Part shown: positions 1 through 9,894 of the stretch, in pieces | Layout of the letters: every line of letters begins with the position of its first letter | How positions within the stretch are numbered: position 1 is the first letter of the stretch | Made by a program: the position numbers and the translations under genes | From: Thioalkalicoccus limnaeus | Lineage (GTDB): Bacteria > Pseudomonadota > Gammaproteobacteria > Chromatiales > Chromatiaceae | Length of the DNA stretch: 64,000 bases | NCBI RefSeq assembly: GCF_041197575.1 | Contig: NZ_JBDKXB010000009.1 | Coordinates: 61,741 to 125,740, forward strand | Direction of reading: 5' to 3' | Notes under the pieces: generated by a model | What the model was told of the DNA's origin: nothing | Seen by the model: only the letters and a program-made list of their open reading frames with translations | Database searches by the model: none

Positions 1-530
1 CCGAGCAGAGGGATCACGCGCGTCGGCTTGCCCGCCATCTAACGAAATCGGTCCGTTTTCGCCGCGCTCGGCGCGTCGCGCTCTATTGGCCGGCCGATGG
101 GGAGATCGATCCGCGTCTGCTGATCGATCGCGATCGGGGTCGGCAGTGGTTTCTCCCGGTTTTGCGTCGCTATCCTCGAAAGACGTTGTTCTTCGCCCGG
201 TGGCGTCCCGGGGAGCCATTGGTCCCCAACCGTTTCGGCATCCCGGAGCCGAAGAGGCAAGGATGTCGTCGCCGGATGGCCTTGTCGCTCGACTTGATCC
301 TGGTGCCTCTGGTCGGCTTCGACGACGAGGGCCAGCGTCTCGGCATGGGCGGGGGCTTCTATGATCGGACCCTTGCCCGCCTCAGGCGCTGCCGCCACTG
401 GCGACGGCCTTGCCTGATCGGTGCCGCCCACGCGTGCCAGCGGGTCACGCGCCTGCGATCCAGGCCCTGGGATGTCCGCTTGGCCGCTGTCATGACCGAA
501 GAGGGCCCGCGTGGCCGCGATCGGATCTAG
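1..530 (+). CDS. fau: 5-formyltetrahydrofolate cyclo-ligase (3' part)
   Basis: The frame is open from base 3 and gives about 175 residues, so only the N-terminus is cut off by the window edge (family length is about 180-200). The enzyme converts 5-formyl-THF to 5,10-methenyl-THF using ATP in the cytoplasm. The diagnostic C-terminal motif GMGGGFYDRTL is present, followed by the usual short tail. Upstream in-frame residues (RVALYWPADGEIDP) match the family's N-terminal half. In many gammaproteobacteria this gene follows the 6S RNA gene, which would lie just outside the window. It faces ilvA tail to tail. Confidence 0.88.
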   Translation, partial: EQRDHARRLARHLTKSVRFRRARRVALYWPADGEIDPRLLIDRDRGRQWFLPVLRRYPRKTLFFARWRPGEPLVPNRFGIPEPKRQGCRRRMALSLDLILVPLVGFDDEGQRLGMGGGFYDRTLARLRRCRHWRRPCLIGAAHACQRVTRLRSRPWDVRLAAVMTEEGPRGRDRI

Positions 531-668
531 ATGGCCACGGCTTCGGTGGCCTCGCGCGTCGTGGGCTGCCGATCGGGCATCGAGGGTCCGCGGCGCGCTG
601 TCCGTCGGCGGGATTCGCTGACGGGGCAAGAAGCCCGGCTGCGCTGGGTGTGTCGATCGGAGCCCGTG

Positions 669-2213
669 TCATCGAGGCGCTGCCACCCGACCCGTGCCAG
701 CACCGGCAAACAGGTGGTAGGCCGGATTGTCGGTCTCGTCCCAGAATGACACGCCGCACGTCGCCAATTGCTCGTGGATCGCCGGCCAATCGTCCGGCGG
801 GGCTTGGATCCCCATCAGAACACGGCCGTAGGCGGCACCATGATTGCGGTAATGGAACAAACTGATGTTCCAGCGCCGGCCCAGTGCCGCCAGGAAATCG
901 AGCAGGGCGCCGGGCCGTTCCGGAAACTCGAAGCGAATTAGCCGCTCGTCGGTCAGGTCCGGGGCGTGACCGCCAACCATGTAGCGGATATGCAGTTTCG
1001 CGGTTTCATTGTCGGTCATGTCGAGGACGGATAGACCTTTGGCCTCGAGGCGCGCGATCAGGTCGGTCCGCTCCCGGTCGCCGCCGCCGAGCTCGACGCC
1101 GACGAACACCTGTGCTCGGCGCGGGTCGGCATAGCGGTAATTGAACTCGGTGATCTGGCGTCGTCCAAGCGTGCGGCAGAAGCTGTAGAAACTGCCCGGG
1201 CGCTCCGGGATCTCGACCGCGAGCAGGGCCTCGCGACGTTCGCCGAGTTCGGCGCGTTCCGCGACATGACGCAACCGATCGAAATTGATGTTGGCGCCGC
1301 TCTCGATCGCGATCAGCGACGCATCGCGCAAGCCGTGTCGTTGCGCGTACCGCTTGAGACCGGCGACGGCCAGGGCGCCGGCGGGTTCGGCGATCCCGCG
1401 CGTGTCGTCGAAGATGTCCTTGATCGCGGCGCAGATCTCGTCGCTGTCGACGAGCACGACCTCATCGACGGTGCGCTGTGCGACGCGGAAGGTCTCGTCT
1501 CCGATCCGCCTGACCGCGACGCCGTCGGCGAAGAGCCCAACTTGCGCGAGCTCGATCGGCCGGCCGGCCGCCAGGGCCCGTTCCAGCGTCGGTGCCTCCG
1601 TGGGTTCGACGCCGATGACGCGAACGCTCGGCTGGACGTATTTGACGTAGGCGGCGATACCGGCGATCAGGCCTCCGCCGCCGACCGGGACGAAGATCGC
1701 ATCTGGCGGGTCCGGGTGTTGCCGCAGGATCTCCATGCCGATCGTCCCCTGGCCGGCGATCACATCCGGGTCATCGAACGGGTGGATGAAGGTCAATGCC
1801 CGTTCGGCGGCGAGGATCTGGGCGTGACCATAGGCCTCGTCGTAGGAATCGCCATGCAACACGGCCTTCGCCCCCAGATTGCGCACCGCTTGGACCTTGA
1901 TCATCGGTGTCGTGCGTGGCATCACGATGATCGCGGACAGCCCCAGGCGGCTAGCCCCAAGGGCGACGCCCTGCGCGTGATTGCCGGCCGAAGCGGCGAT
2001 GACCCCGCGCGAGCGCGCGTCCGCATCGAGCTGGACCAGCTTGTTGTAGGCGCCGCGGAGCTTGAACGAGAAGATCGGTTGGAGATCCTCGCGTTTCAGG
2101 GAGACCTGGTTGCCGATGCGCCGCGACAACAGGGTCGCGCGGGTCAACGGGGTTTCGATGGCGACGTCATAGACCCGTGCCCGGAGGATGCGCTCGATGT
2201 ACGAGAGCGGCAT
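669..2213 (-). CDS. ilvA: Threonine ammonia-lyase, biosynthetic
   Basis: 514 residues, the same length as E. coli IlvA. It deaminates threonine to 2-oxobutanoate, the first step of isoleucine synthesis. The start MPLSYIERIL was chosen because homology begins there, although the frame stays open further upstream. The PLP lysine is K51 in SFKLRGAYNKL and the glycine loop PVGGGGLIAG is present. Two ACT-like regulatory domains fill the C-terminal third (two repeats of the pattern IPERPGSF / FPERPGAL), so this is the feedback-controlled biosynthetic form rather than the short catabolic one. It is divergent from the S45 hydrolase gene with about 180 bp between starts. Confidence 0.95.
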   Translation of the reverse strand: MPLSYIERILRARVYDVAIETPLTRATLLSRRIGNQVSLKREDLQPIFSFKLRGAYNKLVQLDADARSRGVIAASAGNHAQGVALGASRLGLSAIIVMPRTTPMIKVQAVRNLGAKAVLHGDSYDEAYGHAQILAAERALTFIHPFDDPDVIAGQGTIGMEILRQHPDPPDAIFVPVGGGGLIAGIAAYVKYVQPSVRVIGVEPTEAPTLERALAAGRPIELAQVGLFADGVAVRRIGDETFRVAQRTVDEVVLVDSDEICAAIKDIFDDTRGIAEPAGALAVAGLKRYAQRHGLRDASLIAIESGANINFDRLRHVAERAELGERREALLAVEIPERPGSFYSFCRTLGRRQITEFNYRYADPRRAQVFVGVELGGGDRERTDLIARLEAKGLSVLDMTDNETAKLHIRYMVGGHAPDLTDERLIRFEFPERPGALLDFLAALGRRWNISLFHYRNHGAAYGRVLMGIQAPPDDWPAIHEQLATCGVSFWDETDNPAYHLFAGAGTGRVAAPR

Positions 2214-2392
2214 ACTGAACCTCGCTCGCTGCTGGGAAGGCCCCCGATGGTAGGGGGAAAAGCCCGCCGTCGGCCAGCGGGATTCGGCCGCATGCCCCGG
2301 GTGGCGGACCGGGTCGATCCTGTCGGACCGGCGCCTGAACGCCGGGTGCCGTGGTAGGCGAGATGAACAAGGGCGAGACGATGGGAGGGACC

Positions 2393-4804
2393 ATGGTGCT
2401 ACGCGCCCGCCATTGGGTAGCCGGCTTGATCCTGTTGCCGGTGCTGCTGCTGGCCGTCGCGGTCGGTTACCTGGCGTGGATCGCGAAGATCGCCGAGCCA
2501 CGCTACGACGGAGATGTCTGGCTCCCTGGCCTGACCGCGCCGGTGACGATTCGTTACGGTCCCCACGCGGTGCCGACCATCGAGGCCGACGACCTGGCCG
2601 ATTTGCTGTTTGCGCAGGGTTATGCCGTGGCCAGCGAACGCATGTGGCAGATGGACCTGATGCGACGGCTCGCCGGCGGGCGACTAGCCGAGGTCATGGG
2701 TCCCGAGGCCCTGGCGGCCGACCGCCTGTTTCGAACCATCGGTCTCGGCGTGGCAGCCCGCGCTAGCCTGGCCGACCTTGATGAAGCCCATCGCCGGATG
2801 CTCGCGGACTACGCCCGGGGCGTGAACGCTTACCAGGAGCAGGCCCGCGGCCGGCTGCCGCTCGAATACCGGCTGGCGGGATTCGCCCCGGCGCCCTGGC
2901 GGCCCGAGGACAGCCTGGTGATCGGTGCCTACATGGCGTGGATCCTGTCGTTCAACGCCCGCGCCGAATTGACCTATTTGAACCTCGCCGCACGGCTTGG
3001 TAACGAGCGCGCGGCGGAACTCTTCCCGACCGATGAGGGGATCCGGGCACCCGCACCACACCCGGACTTGCCGCGTCTGGATCCCGATCTGGCCGGCGCG
3101 CTCGGTCAGACCATCGATCGACTGGCCCGGTTGCCTGCGCGTTTTGGCCTACCCATGCCCGGTGCCGCGAGCAATGGCTGGGCGTTGGCCGGGGAGCGAA
3201 CCCGCGACGGCCAAGCGCTGCTCGCGAACGATCCGCATCTGGCTGCGTCGATGCCGGGGATCTGGTATCTGCTGGAGCTCGAATCGCCCGAGATCCATGT
3301 CGCCGGCGCCGCGTTGCCCGGCGTCCCGTTCGTCATGATCGGCCACAATGACGACCTGGCCTGGGGGTTCGCGACGACGATGGCCGATACGCAGGACCTG
3401 TTCCTCGAACGGGTCACCGCCGATGGTGCCCATGTCGAACGGCCCGATGGCCGGCCCGAAGCGATACGGGAACGGATCGAGCGGATCCCGGTGGCCGGTT
3501 GGGATGCCCCTGATGAACTGATCGTGCGGTCGACCTCTCATGGCGTGATCCTCAACCCGGTGCTGGGCGCCGGGACCGGCACCGCGATGGACCTGCCCGC
3601 GGTCGACACCGGGTTCCTGCTGACCCTGCGCTGGACGACCGATGTGCCGGACCGGGCCTTCGCCGGACTCCAGCGTCTGAACATGGCCACCAGTCTCGCC
3701 GATGCGCGCGCGGCGATCCTGGATTTTCGCCATGTGTCGCAGACGCTGCTGCTGGCCCATCGGGATGGCGGCATCGGTTGGCAGGTCAGCGGTCGATTGC
3801 CGGTGCGCAAGACCGGCGACGGCGTCTTTCCATCCCCGGGCTGGGCCGCGGGCGTGGGGTGGGGCAGCTATGTCCCGCCTGACGAGAACCCCGGCGGCAT
3901 CGGCCCGCCGGATCAGGTCCTGATCGCCGCCAATCATCGCATCGGGACGCTCGATGACTCGGGTCGGGTCGGACGTGTCTGGATGGCCCCGTATCGAGCG
4001 CAGCGCATCGCCGAGCTGCTTGCGACCGACCGGCCTCTCGGCGCCGAAGATCTGGTCGCGATGCAGTTCGACCGAGTCGCGATCGAGGCGCGCCGCTATC
4101 ACCAGGCGCTCGCACGGCTGGTTCCGGACTTGCAGCGGCTCGATCCGACGGCCGCGGTGATCGCCGAACGGCTGCTTGCCTGGGATGGCGAGATGAACCC
4201 GGCCAGTCCTGAGGCGGCGCTCGCGGTGCTGTTGGAGCCGGCCCTGTATCGCGCGCTGTTCGGCCCGGCGCTCGGTGACGAGCTGACCACTCAGCTGATG
4301 GCGCTGAGCACCAGCTCCTATAGCCCATTGCTGGAGGCGGTGCGCAGCGGGCGATCGAGTTTCTGGGACGACGGCGGCGGCCAGGTCGCCGTCTGGACCC
4401 GCGCGCTGCGCATTGCCGCCGAGGAGGCGGCCGGCCGGCGGCTGGATCAGGTCCGGACCCTGAGCTTCCCGCACGCGTTCGACCGGATCCCTTGGATCGG
4501 GCGCCTGTTCAGCGTCGGGCCGATCGGGCTCGGCGGCGGCAGCCAGACCGTCAATGTCGCCAAGGCCGCGCCGCACGATCCGGGGCGGATCCTCTTCATC
4601 CCGTCGCTGCGCGTCGTCTATACCCCGGGCGACTGGGGCCGGACGCGCGGGTCGATGCCGCTTGGACAATCCGGGCACCGGCTGTCGCGCTATCGCACCG
4701 ATCAGCTCGACGACTGGCTGTCTGGGCGGACCTACCCGTGGCCTTGGCATGGCCCCGCGCCGGAGCAGACGATCGGCACCGCGAGGCTGCATCCGCGCGA
4801 CTGA
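2393..4804 (+). CDS. Penicillin acylase family (peptidase S45) hydrolase
   Basis: About 803 residues. These are N-terminal nucleophile amidohydrolases, made as a precursor that cleaves itself into alpha and beta chains. A hydrophobic segment near the N-terminus (LILLPVLLLAVAVGYLAWI) is a signal peptide or anchor, so it is exported. The predicted nucleophile serine is near residue 260 in AASNGWALAG, the expected alpha/beta junction. The start at 2393 follows GGAGG at 2384; in-frame starts at 2351 (GTG), 2363 and 2381 are alternatives. The substrate cannot be read from sequence: the family includes beta-lactam and acyl-homoserine-lactone acylases. lptD follows on the same strand after 59 bp. 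Confidence 0.85.
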   Translation: MVLRARHWVAGLILLPVLLLAVAVGYLAWIAKIAEPRYDGDVWLPGLTAPVTIRYGPHAVPTIEADDLADLLFAQGYAVASERMWQMDLMRRLAGGRLAEVMGPEALAADRLFRTIGLGVAARASLADLDEAHRRMLADYARGVNAYQEQARGRLPLEYRLAGFAPAPWRPEDSLVIGAYMAWILSFNARAELTYLNLAARLGNERAAELFPTDEGIRAPAPHPDLPRLDPDLAGALGQTIDRLARLPARFGLPMPGAASNGWALAGERTRDGQALLANDPHLAASMPGIWYLLELESPEIHVAGAALPGVPFVMIGHNDDLAWGFATTMADTQDLFLERVTADGAHVERPDGRPEAIRERIERIPVAGWDAPDELIVRSTSHGVILNPVLGAGTGTAMDLPAVDTGFLLTLRWTTDVPDRAFAGLQRLNMATSLADARAAILDFRHVSQTLLLAHRDGGIGWQVSGRLPVRKTGDGVFPSPGWAAGVGWGSYVPPDENPGGIGPPDQVLIAANHRIGTLDDSGRVGRVWMAPYRAQRIAELLATDRPLGAEDLVAMQFDRVAIEARRYHQALARLVPDLQRLDPTAAVIAERLLAWDGEMNPASPEAALAVLLEPALYRALFGPALGDELTTQLMALSTSSYSPLLEAVRSGRSSFWDDGGGQVAVWTRALRIAAEEAAGRRLDQVRTLSFPHAFDRIPWIGRLFSVGPIGLGGGSQTVNVAKAAPHDPGRILFIPSLRVVYTPGDWGRTRGSMPLGQSGHRLSRYRTDQLDDWLSGRTYPWPWHGPAPEQTIGTARLHPRD

Positions 4805-4863
4805 CCGAAGCGATCCGATTTGATGGCGCATCCCAATTGTGCGATGTTGGCTGTTGGTGACCG

Positions 4864-7209
4864 GTGTCGAACCGGTTTCACGGTTTCGGTCGCTGCTGGC
4901 CTACCCTTGAACGAACGCATCCCCTACCCGTGGCTTTGGTATTGATTGGGCTGTTGCTGGTGCCGCTCGGATGGGCCGCCGCGGCGACTGGCGACGAAAC
5001 GAGCATCGCGCTTCCGCACGATGCCACCCGGCTTTACCGCAATCTCGATTGGTCCTTTTGCGGTCCGCGTCCGGCCGGGCTCGGGCCAGCACCGGCGCCG
5101 CTGGTGCTCGACGAACCCCTGTTGGTCGTCGATGCCGACGACGCCCAGTACGACCAGGACACGGAGCGGGTCACCTTGCGCGGCCGGATCGAGGCCGAGC
5201 GCGGCGACCAGCGCCTCGAGTCCGATATCCTGGTTTACGACCGGCGCACCGGCGAGATGACGGCGGCTGGCCGCACCTTCGTCGAGCAGACCGGTCTGCG
5301 TCTCGTCGGCGATCGTGCGCGTTGGAATCTCGATCGCCAAGAAGGTCGGCTGGCGGATGCGCAGTACCGTTTCAGCGGTGACCTCAATGCCCGCGGGACC
5401 GCGGTCGAGGCGGAGGTCGTGGCCCCGCGACTGAGCCGGTATCGGGACATCACCTATACCACCTGTCCGCCGGGTTACAGCGACTGGTCGCTGATCGCGC
5501 GAACGCTGACGATCGACCAGGAGGCCGGGGTCGGCACGGCCCGTCATGCCCGGTTGCGGGTTGGTCCCTGGCCGGTCTTGTACACGCCTTATCTGCGCTT
5601 CCCGATCGACGGCCGGCGTCACAGCGGTTTTCTGGTGCCGACGATCGGCAACTCGACGACGACCGGTTTCGATGTGACCACGCCCTATTATTTCAACATC
5701 GCGCCGGCGATGGACGCGACCCTGTCGCCGCGCTATATGTCGCGTCGCGGACTGATGCTAGGCGGCGAGTGGCGGTTCCTGACGCGCCGTCAGAGCGGTG
5801 AGATCTACGGCGAGTGGCTGCCCCGCGATCAGGGCACGCGCGACAAAGGATCGCGTGGTCTGATCCAGATCAGTCACCAGAGCGCGCCAGGTCGGCGCTG
5901 GCGCACCGATCTGGACCTGAACCAGGTCTCCGATGCCCGCTACCTCGAGGATTTCGGCAATCGGCTCGATGTCACCAGTGTGCGCAATATCGAGCGCCGT
6001 GGTGATCTTCTCTACATCGGCGATGGTTGGCGCCTGCTCACGCGGCTACAGGCCTTCCAGACCGTCGATGACGGACTCCCGGCCGCGGACCGGCCCTACG
6101 GACGATTGCCGCAGTGGCTGCTCGATCTCGATACCTGGCGCCATCCGAGCGGATTCGAGGTGGGCGGGGACCTCGAATACGTTTACTTCGCCCATGACGA
6201 TCGGGAACAGGGTCATCGGGTCGCGCTGGCCCCGTTCATGCGCTATCCGCTGCGGCGCGGTTATGGCCACCTGATCCCGCAGGCGCGTCTCTTCGGCGCG
6301 GGCTACAGCCTGTCGGCACCGCGCGAGCCCGGTGCGTCGACGAGCCCCGGTTACCTGGTGCCGAGGTTCAGCCTCGACGGGCAACTCAACTTCGAGCGGA
6401 CCCTGCAATGGTTCGGCGCACCGGCCCTGCAGACCCTCGAGCCGCGGCTCTTCTACCTCTATTCCCCCTACCACGATCAGGATGACATCCCGCTGTTCGA
6501 CACGACCGAACTGAGTTTCGGTTTTTCGAACCTGTTCCGCGAGAATCGCTTCACCGGGCGCGATCGGATCGGCGACGCGAACCAGTTGACCCTGGGTCTC
6601 ACGTCACGCACGCTGGACGACCGGGACGGCGACGAGCGCCTGCGGGTCAGTCTCGGCCAGATCCTGTATTTCGATCAGCCGCAGGTCCGGCTGACGGAGA
6701 CCACGCGGGGGCCACGGACGTCGGCGATCGCCGGCGAGCTGGCGGCGCGCCTCTGGGCGAACTGGACGGCCCGTGCCAGCGTCCAATGGGATCCGAATCC
6801 GGCCGCCGATGGCGCGCAATGGGAGAAGCGGGTCGTGCAGCTCCAGTATCAGGACGCCCACGACCGGGTGCTCAATCTCGGCTACCGCTTCGATCTCGGC
6901 ACCAGCCCCGATACCAGATACGAGGATGCCGACCTGGGTATTCGCTGGCCGGTCGCCGGCGGGGTCGAGGTCGTCGGCCGCTGGTTGTACTCGTTGCTGC
7001 ATGAGGAAACGATGGAGGCCTTGGCCGGTATCGAGTTCGGGCGCTGTTGCTGGCGTGTGCGACTGGTCGGGCATCGTTTCAAGAATGCCCCCGAGCGGCC
7101 CGCGACCAGCAGTATCATGCTTCAATTCGAGCTGGCTGGGCTTGGCCAACTCGGGCATCCGATCGATCAATTCCTCGAACGGGAGATCTATGGTTATCGC
7201 AGTGATTGA
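4864..7209 (+). CDS. lptD: LPS-assembly protein LptD
   Basis: 781 residues (E. coli 784). This is the outer-membrane barrel that inserts lipopolysaccharide into the outer leaflet together with LptE. It starts with GTG; a hydrophobic signal segment (ALVLIGLLLVPLGWAAA) covers about residues 24-41. An N-terminal OstA/jelly-roll domain is followed by a barrel rich in alternating aromatic strands. Conserved cysteines are visible: C66 in SFCGPRP, one in TTCPPGYSDW, and the paired CC in GRCCWRVRL near the end, matching the disulfide pattern of LptD. The surA start lies inside the last 20 bases, the usual lptD-surA arrangement. Confidence 0.95.
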   Translation: MSNRFHGFGRCWPTLERTHPLPVALVLIGLLLVPLGWAAAATGDETSIALPHDATRLYRNLDWSFCGPRPAGLGPAPAPLVLDEPLLVVDADDAQYDQDTERVTLRGRIEAERGDQRLESDILVYDRRTGEMTAAGRTFVEQTGLRLVGDRARWNLDRQEGRLADAQYRFSGDLNARGTAVEAEVVAPRLSRYRDITYTTCPPGYSDWSLIARTLTIDQEAGVGTARHARLRVGPWPVLYTPYLRFPIDGRRHSGFLVPTIGNSTTTGFDVTTPYYFNIAPAMDATLSPRYMSRRGLMLGGEWRFLTRRQSGEIYGEWLPRDQGTRDKGSRGLIQISHQSAPGRRWRTDLDLNQVSDARYLEDFGNRLDVTSVRNIERRGDLLYIGDGWRLLTRLQAFQTVDDGLPAADRPYGRLPQWLLDLDTWRHPSGFEVGGDLEYVYFAHDDREQGHRVALAPFMRYPLRRGYGHLIPQARLFGAGYSLSAPREPGASTSPGYLVPRFSLDGQLNFERTLQWFGAPALQTLEPRLFYLYSPYHDQDDIPLFDTTELSFGFSNLFRENRFTGRDRIGDANQLTLGLTSRTLDDRDGDERLRVSLGQILYFDQPQVRLTETTRGPRTSAIAGELAARLWANWTARASVQWDPNPAADGAQWEKRVVQLQYQDAHDRVLNLGYRFDLGTSPDTRYEDADLGIRWPVAGGVEVVGRWLYSLLHEETMEALAGIEFGRCCWRVRLVGHRFKNAPERPATSSIMLQFELAGLGQLGHPIDQFLEREIYGYRSD

Positions 7210-8515
7210 AAACGGCCGGAATCGGTGGCGCCGCCGGTGGCTGGCCCTGGTTCTGGTCCTGATCGGCCTGTGGTCGTCGGTGGCGGCTGGCCCGCTCGAT
7301 GCGATCGTCGCGATCGTCAACGACGATGTGATCGTCGCCAGCGAATTGCGCAGCGAGATCGATCTCGTTGTGCCCCAGATGCAGCAACGCGGCACCCCGA
7401 TCCCGCCGCGGGATGCGCTCGAGCGCCAGGTCCTCGACCGTCTGATCCTGAACCGGCTGCAGTGGCAGCGGGCGGAGGAGATCGGTCTCAAGGTCGATGA
7501 CGCGATGTTGCAACAGGCGTTGGTCAACATCGCGACGCGCAACGGCCTGACGCTCGAGGAGCTCCGCGAGGCCTTGGAGGCGAGCGGTATGCGCTTCGAC
7601 GACTTTCGCGAGGATACGCGCCGGCAGATCCTGACGTCGAACCTCCAGGCGCAGGAGGTCGTCCGCAACATCCAGGTGACCGATCAAGAGGTCGACCGCT
7701 TCCTCGAGCGCGAGGCGAGCCGCCTGATCGAACGGACCGCGGTCCGTTTGCAGCACATCCTGATCGCTGTCTCCGAGGGGGCACCCGCGGCCGAGGTCGA
7801 GCAGGCCAGGACGCGGGCGCAGGGCCTGGTCGCTCAGTTGCGCGGCGGCGCGGATTTCGCGCGGGTGGCGGCGACCCATTCCGACGGTCGTCAAGCCCTC
7901 GAAGGTGGCGACCTCGGGTGGTTCGAGATGGCCGCGGTGCCGAGCCTGGCGGCCGAGTTGGCGTTCACCCTAGCCGTCGGTGAGATCAGCGATCCACTGC
8001 GCAGCCCGAGCGGCTTTCACGTCATCCGGCTCGCCGACATCCGCGGCGATACGCCGCAGAGCGTGACGCAGACGCAGGCCCGCCATATCCTGATCCGCAC
8101 CAGCGAGTTGGTCGCCGACAGCGATGCCCAGCGGCGACTCGAACAGTTGCGGCTGCGCATCGTCGGCGGCGAGGACTTTGCGGCCCTGGCCCGCGCCCAC
8201 TCCGACGACGCCGGCTCGGCGCTGCGCGGAGGCGATCTCGGATGGGTGAGCCCCGGTGACACGGTGCCCGAATTCGAGACTCAGCTGGATGCTTTGGCGC
8301 CGAACCAGGTGAGCGAACCCTTCCGCTCGCCATTCGGCTGGCACATCGTTCAGGTCCTCGACCGACGTGATCGCGACACGACCGACGAGGTCATGCGTCA
8401 GAAGGCCCGCGACGCGATCCGCGAACGCAAGGCCAACGAGGAGATCGAGCTCTGGCTTCAGCGGCTGCGGGCCGAGGCCTATGTCGAGATTCGGCTCGGG
8501 CGCGACGACAGCTAG
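7190..8515 (+). CDS. surA: Periplasmic chaperone / peptidyl-prolyl isomerase SurA
   Basis: 441 residues. It escorts outer-membrane proteins, including LptD, through the periplasm. ATG 7190 is chosen because GGGAG lies four bases before it and a signal peptide follows (WLALVLVLIGLWSSVAAG), then the SurA N-terminal core starting PLDAIVAIVNDDVI. Two parvulin domains lie at about residues 184-285 (QHILIAVSEG...) and 296-395 (RHILIRTSEL...), each with the GGDLGW element. The frame is open upstream of 7190, but that part is out-of-frame lptD. It overlaps lptD by 20 bp, suggesting translational coupling. Confidence 0.95.
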   Translation: MVIAVIENGRNRWRRRWLALVLVLIGLWSSVAAGPLDAIVAIVNDDVIVASELRSEIDLVVPQMQQRGTPIPPRDALERQVLDRLILNRLQWQRAEEIGLKVDDAMLQQALVNIATRNGLTLEELREALEASGMRFDDFREDTRRQILTSNLQAQEVVRNIQVTDQEVDRFLEREASRLIERTAVRLQHILIAVSEGAPAAEVEQARTRAQGLVAQLRGGADFARVAATHSDGRQALEGGDLGWFEMAAVPSLAAELAFTLAVGEISDPLRSPSGFHVIRLADIRGDTPQSVTQTQARHILIRTSELVADSDAQRRLEQLRLRIVGGEDFAALARAHSDDAGSALRGGDLGWVSPGDTVPEFETQLDALAPNQVSEPFRSPFGWHIVQVLDRRDRDTTDEVMRQKARDAIRERKANEEIELWLQRLRAEAYVEIRLGRDDS

Positions 8516-8529
8516 CGGGTCGAGGGTGT

Positions 8530-9534
8530 CTAGCTCGGTCGAATCGGCCCGATTCGGCGACGCACCTGGAACGCGACCTCGAGGGCCTTTAGGCCGACAC
8601 GGCCGTCAACGAGCGGGGCGCGGCCGTCGTGAACACAGGCGATGAAGGCCGCGAGCTCTTCGTCGAGCGGCTTGACCGGCTCGATCGCGAGGCGCTGGCG
8701 CACGATCTCCGGGCGCTCGCTCCCGGCGACCGGTCGTGTCTCGGCGATGTCGAGTCGTTGCTCGATGAAGTCGAGCGATAGATACATCTGCGGCTGGAAG
8801 ACGCGGATGCGGCGCATCGTGCGATCGGAGACGCGGCTGGCGACGACGTTCGCGACGGTGCCGTTGGTAAACGTCAGGCGTGCATTGGCGATGTCGATGT
8901 GATCGGTCAGGACCGGCGTGCCGACCGCGGCGACATCACCGAGCTCGGCGCCGACCAGAGCTAGGATGATGTCGATGTCGTGGATCATCAGATCCGAGAC
9001 GACGTCGACGTCGGTCCCGCGGTCGACGAAGCCGCCCATGCGATGGGCCTCGATGTATCTCGGCGCGGTAATCCGTTCGGCAAGCGCCATGACACCGGCG
9101 TTGAAACGCTCCAGGTGCCCGATCTGAAGGATCGCCTGATGGGCGTCGGCGAGCGCCACCAGTTCCGCGCCCTCGTCGAGGGTCGCCGCGATCGGCTTTT
9201 CGAGCAACACATGAATGCCGCGGCGCAGCAAGGGCGCGGCGACCGCGCGATGCGCCGAGGTCGGGACGACGACGCTCACCGCGTCGACCCGCGACAGCAG
9301 TGGGCCGATCTCGGCGTAGGCGTCGCAGCCGGCCTCGTCGGCGACGGCACGGGCGCGCGCCGGGTCCGTGTCGACGACCCCGACCAGTTCGACGTCCGGT
9401 CGGCGCGCATAGATCAGCGCGTGAAAGCGCCCCAGATAGCCGACGCCGATGACAGCGACGCGTACCGGGGCGGGTCCGGCTCGCATGCTCAGGTCGGTGG
9501 CTCTGGTCATCGAGGGGCGATCCTTGTCGTCCAT
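8530..9534 (-). CDS. Gfo/Idh/MocA family NAD(P)-dependent oxidoreductase
   Basis: 334 residues. A Rossmann fold opens the protein (VAVIGVGYLGRFHA) and the family motif EKPIA is present, with a conserved HDIDIILAL stretch in the C-terminal substrate domain. These enzymes oxidise or reduce sugars or nucleotide sugars; the substrate is not readable here. The start at 9534 overlaps the upstream small gene in a TGATG junction, which suggests coupling; ATG 9510 (MTRATDL) is an alternative. It lies tail to tail with surA (14 bp apart). Confidence 0.82.
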   Translation of the reverse strand: MDDKDRPSMTRATDLSMRAGPAPVRVAVIGVGYLGRFHALIYARRPDVELVGVVDTDPARARAVADEAGCDAYAEIGPLLSRVDAVSVVVPTSAHRAVAAPLLRRGIHVLLEKPIAATLDEGAELVALADAHQAILQIGHLERFNAGVMALAERITAPRYIEAHRMGGFVDRGTDVDVVSDLMIHDIDIILALVGAELGDVAAVGTPVLTDHIDIANARLTFTNGTVANVVASRVSDRTMRRIRVFQPQMYLSLDFIEQRLDIAETRPVAGSERPEIVRQRLAIEPVKPLDEELAAFIACVHDGRAPLVDGRVGLKALEVAFQVRRRIGPIRPS

Positions 9535-9707
9535 CAGCCGTCGATCGGCGATTCGGCCAGCAGGGTCCGCAAGTGCTTGGCGAAGGACGCATCGAGGGCA
9601 CCATGGTGCAGGTGCACCTGGTAAGCCAGCGTGACGACCACCCCGACGGCCACGAGGATGAGCAACAGTCTGAAGGGATCGCGTTGGCGGCGGTGTCTGG
9701 GTGTCAT
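9534..9707 (-). CDS. Small single-span membrane protein, unknown
   Basis: 57 residues starting MTPRHRRQRDPF, with a basic N-terminus followed by one hydrophobic span (LLLILVAVGVVVTLAYQV) and a short polar tail. By the positive-inside rule the tail would be periplasmic. Its stop codon overlaps the ATG of the following Gfo/Idh/MocA gene (TGATG), so the pair is probably co-translated. I do not recognise a family. An in-frame extension upstream to 9857 exists but looks non-coding. It could still be a chance ORF; the coupling and the membrane span are the support. Confidence 0.5.
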   Translation of the reverse strand: MTPRHRRQRDPFRLLLILVAVGVVVTLAYQVHLHHGALDASFAKHLRTLLAESPIDG

Positions 9708-9894
9708 CGCTGGTTCGGGGTTCACGCCCCGCGGGGATGCCGAGGCCGATATTATCCCGCATTTGCCGCCTTGTGTCTGCCGAGGTTCACGATCGTTGCC
9801 GCGAAGGTTCACGAGGCGGCGCGCCCAAGCCTGCTGGACAAGGACTTTTGGTACCATCCCGCGATGCCATCAAGCCGCGAACCGGAGCCTAGCC

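Noticed and set aside
3149..4831. A 560-codon minus-strand frame opposite the S45 hydrolase
   Set aside because: Antisense shadow; no motifs, while the plus strand carries the nucleophile motif and a signal segment.
6773..7189. An N-terminal extension of surA by 139 codons
   Set aside because: The stretch is lptD in another frame; the signal peptide and ribosome site set the start at 7190.
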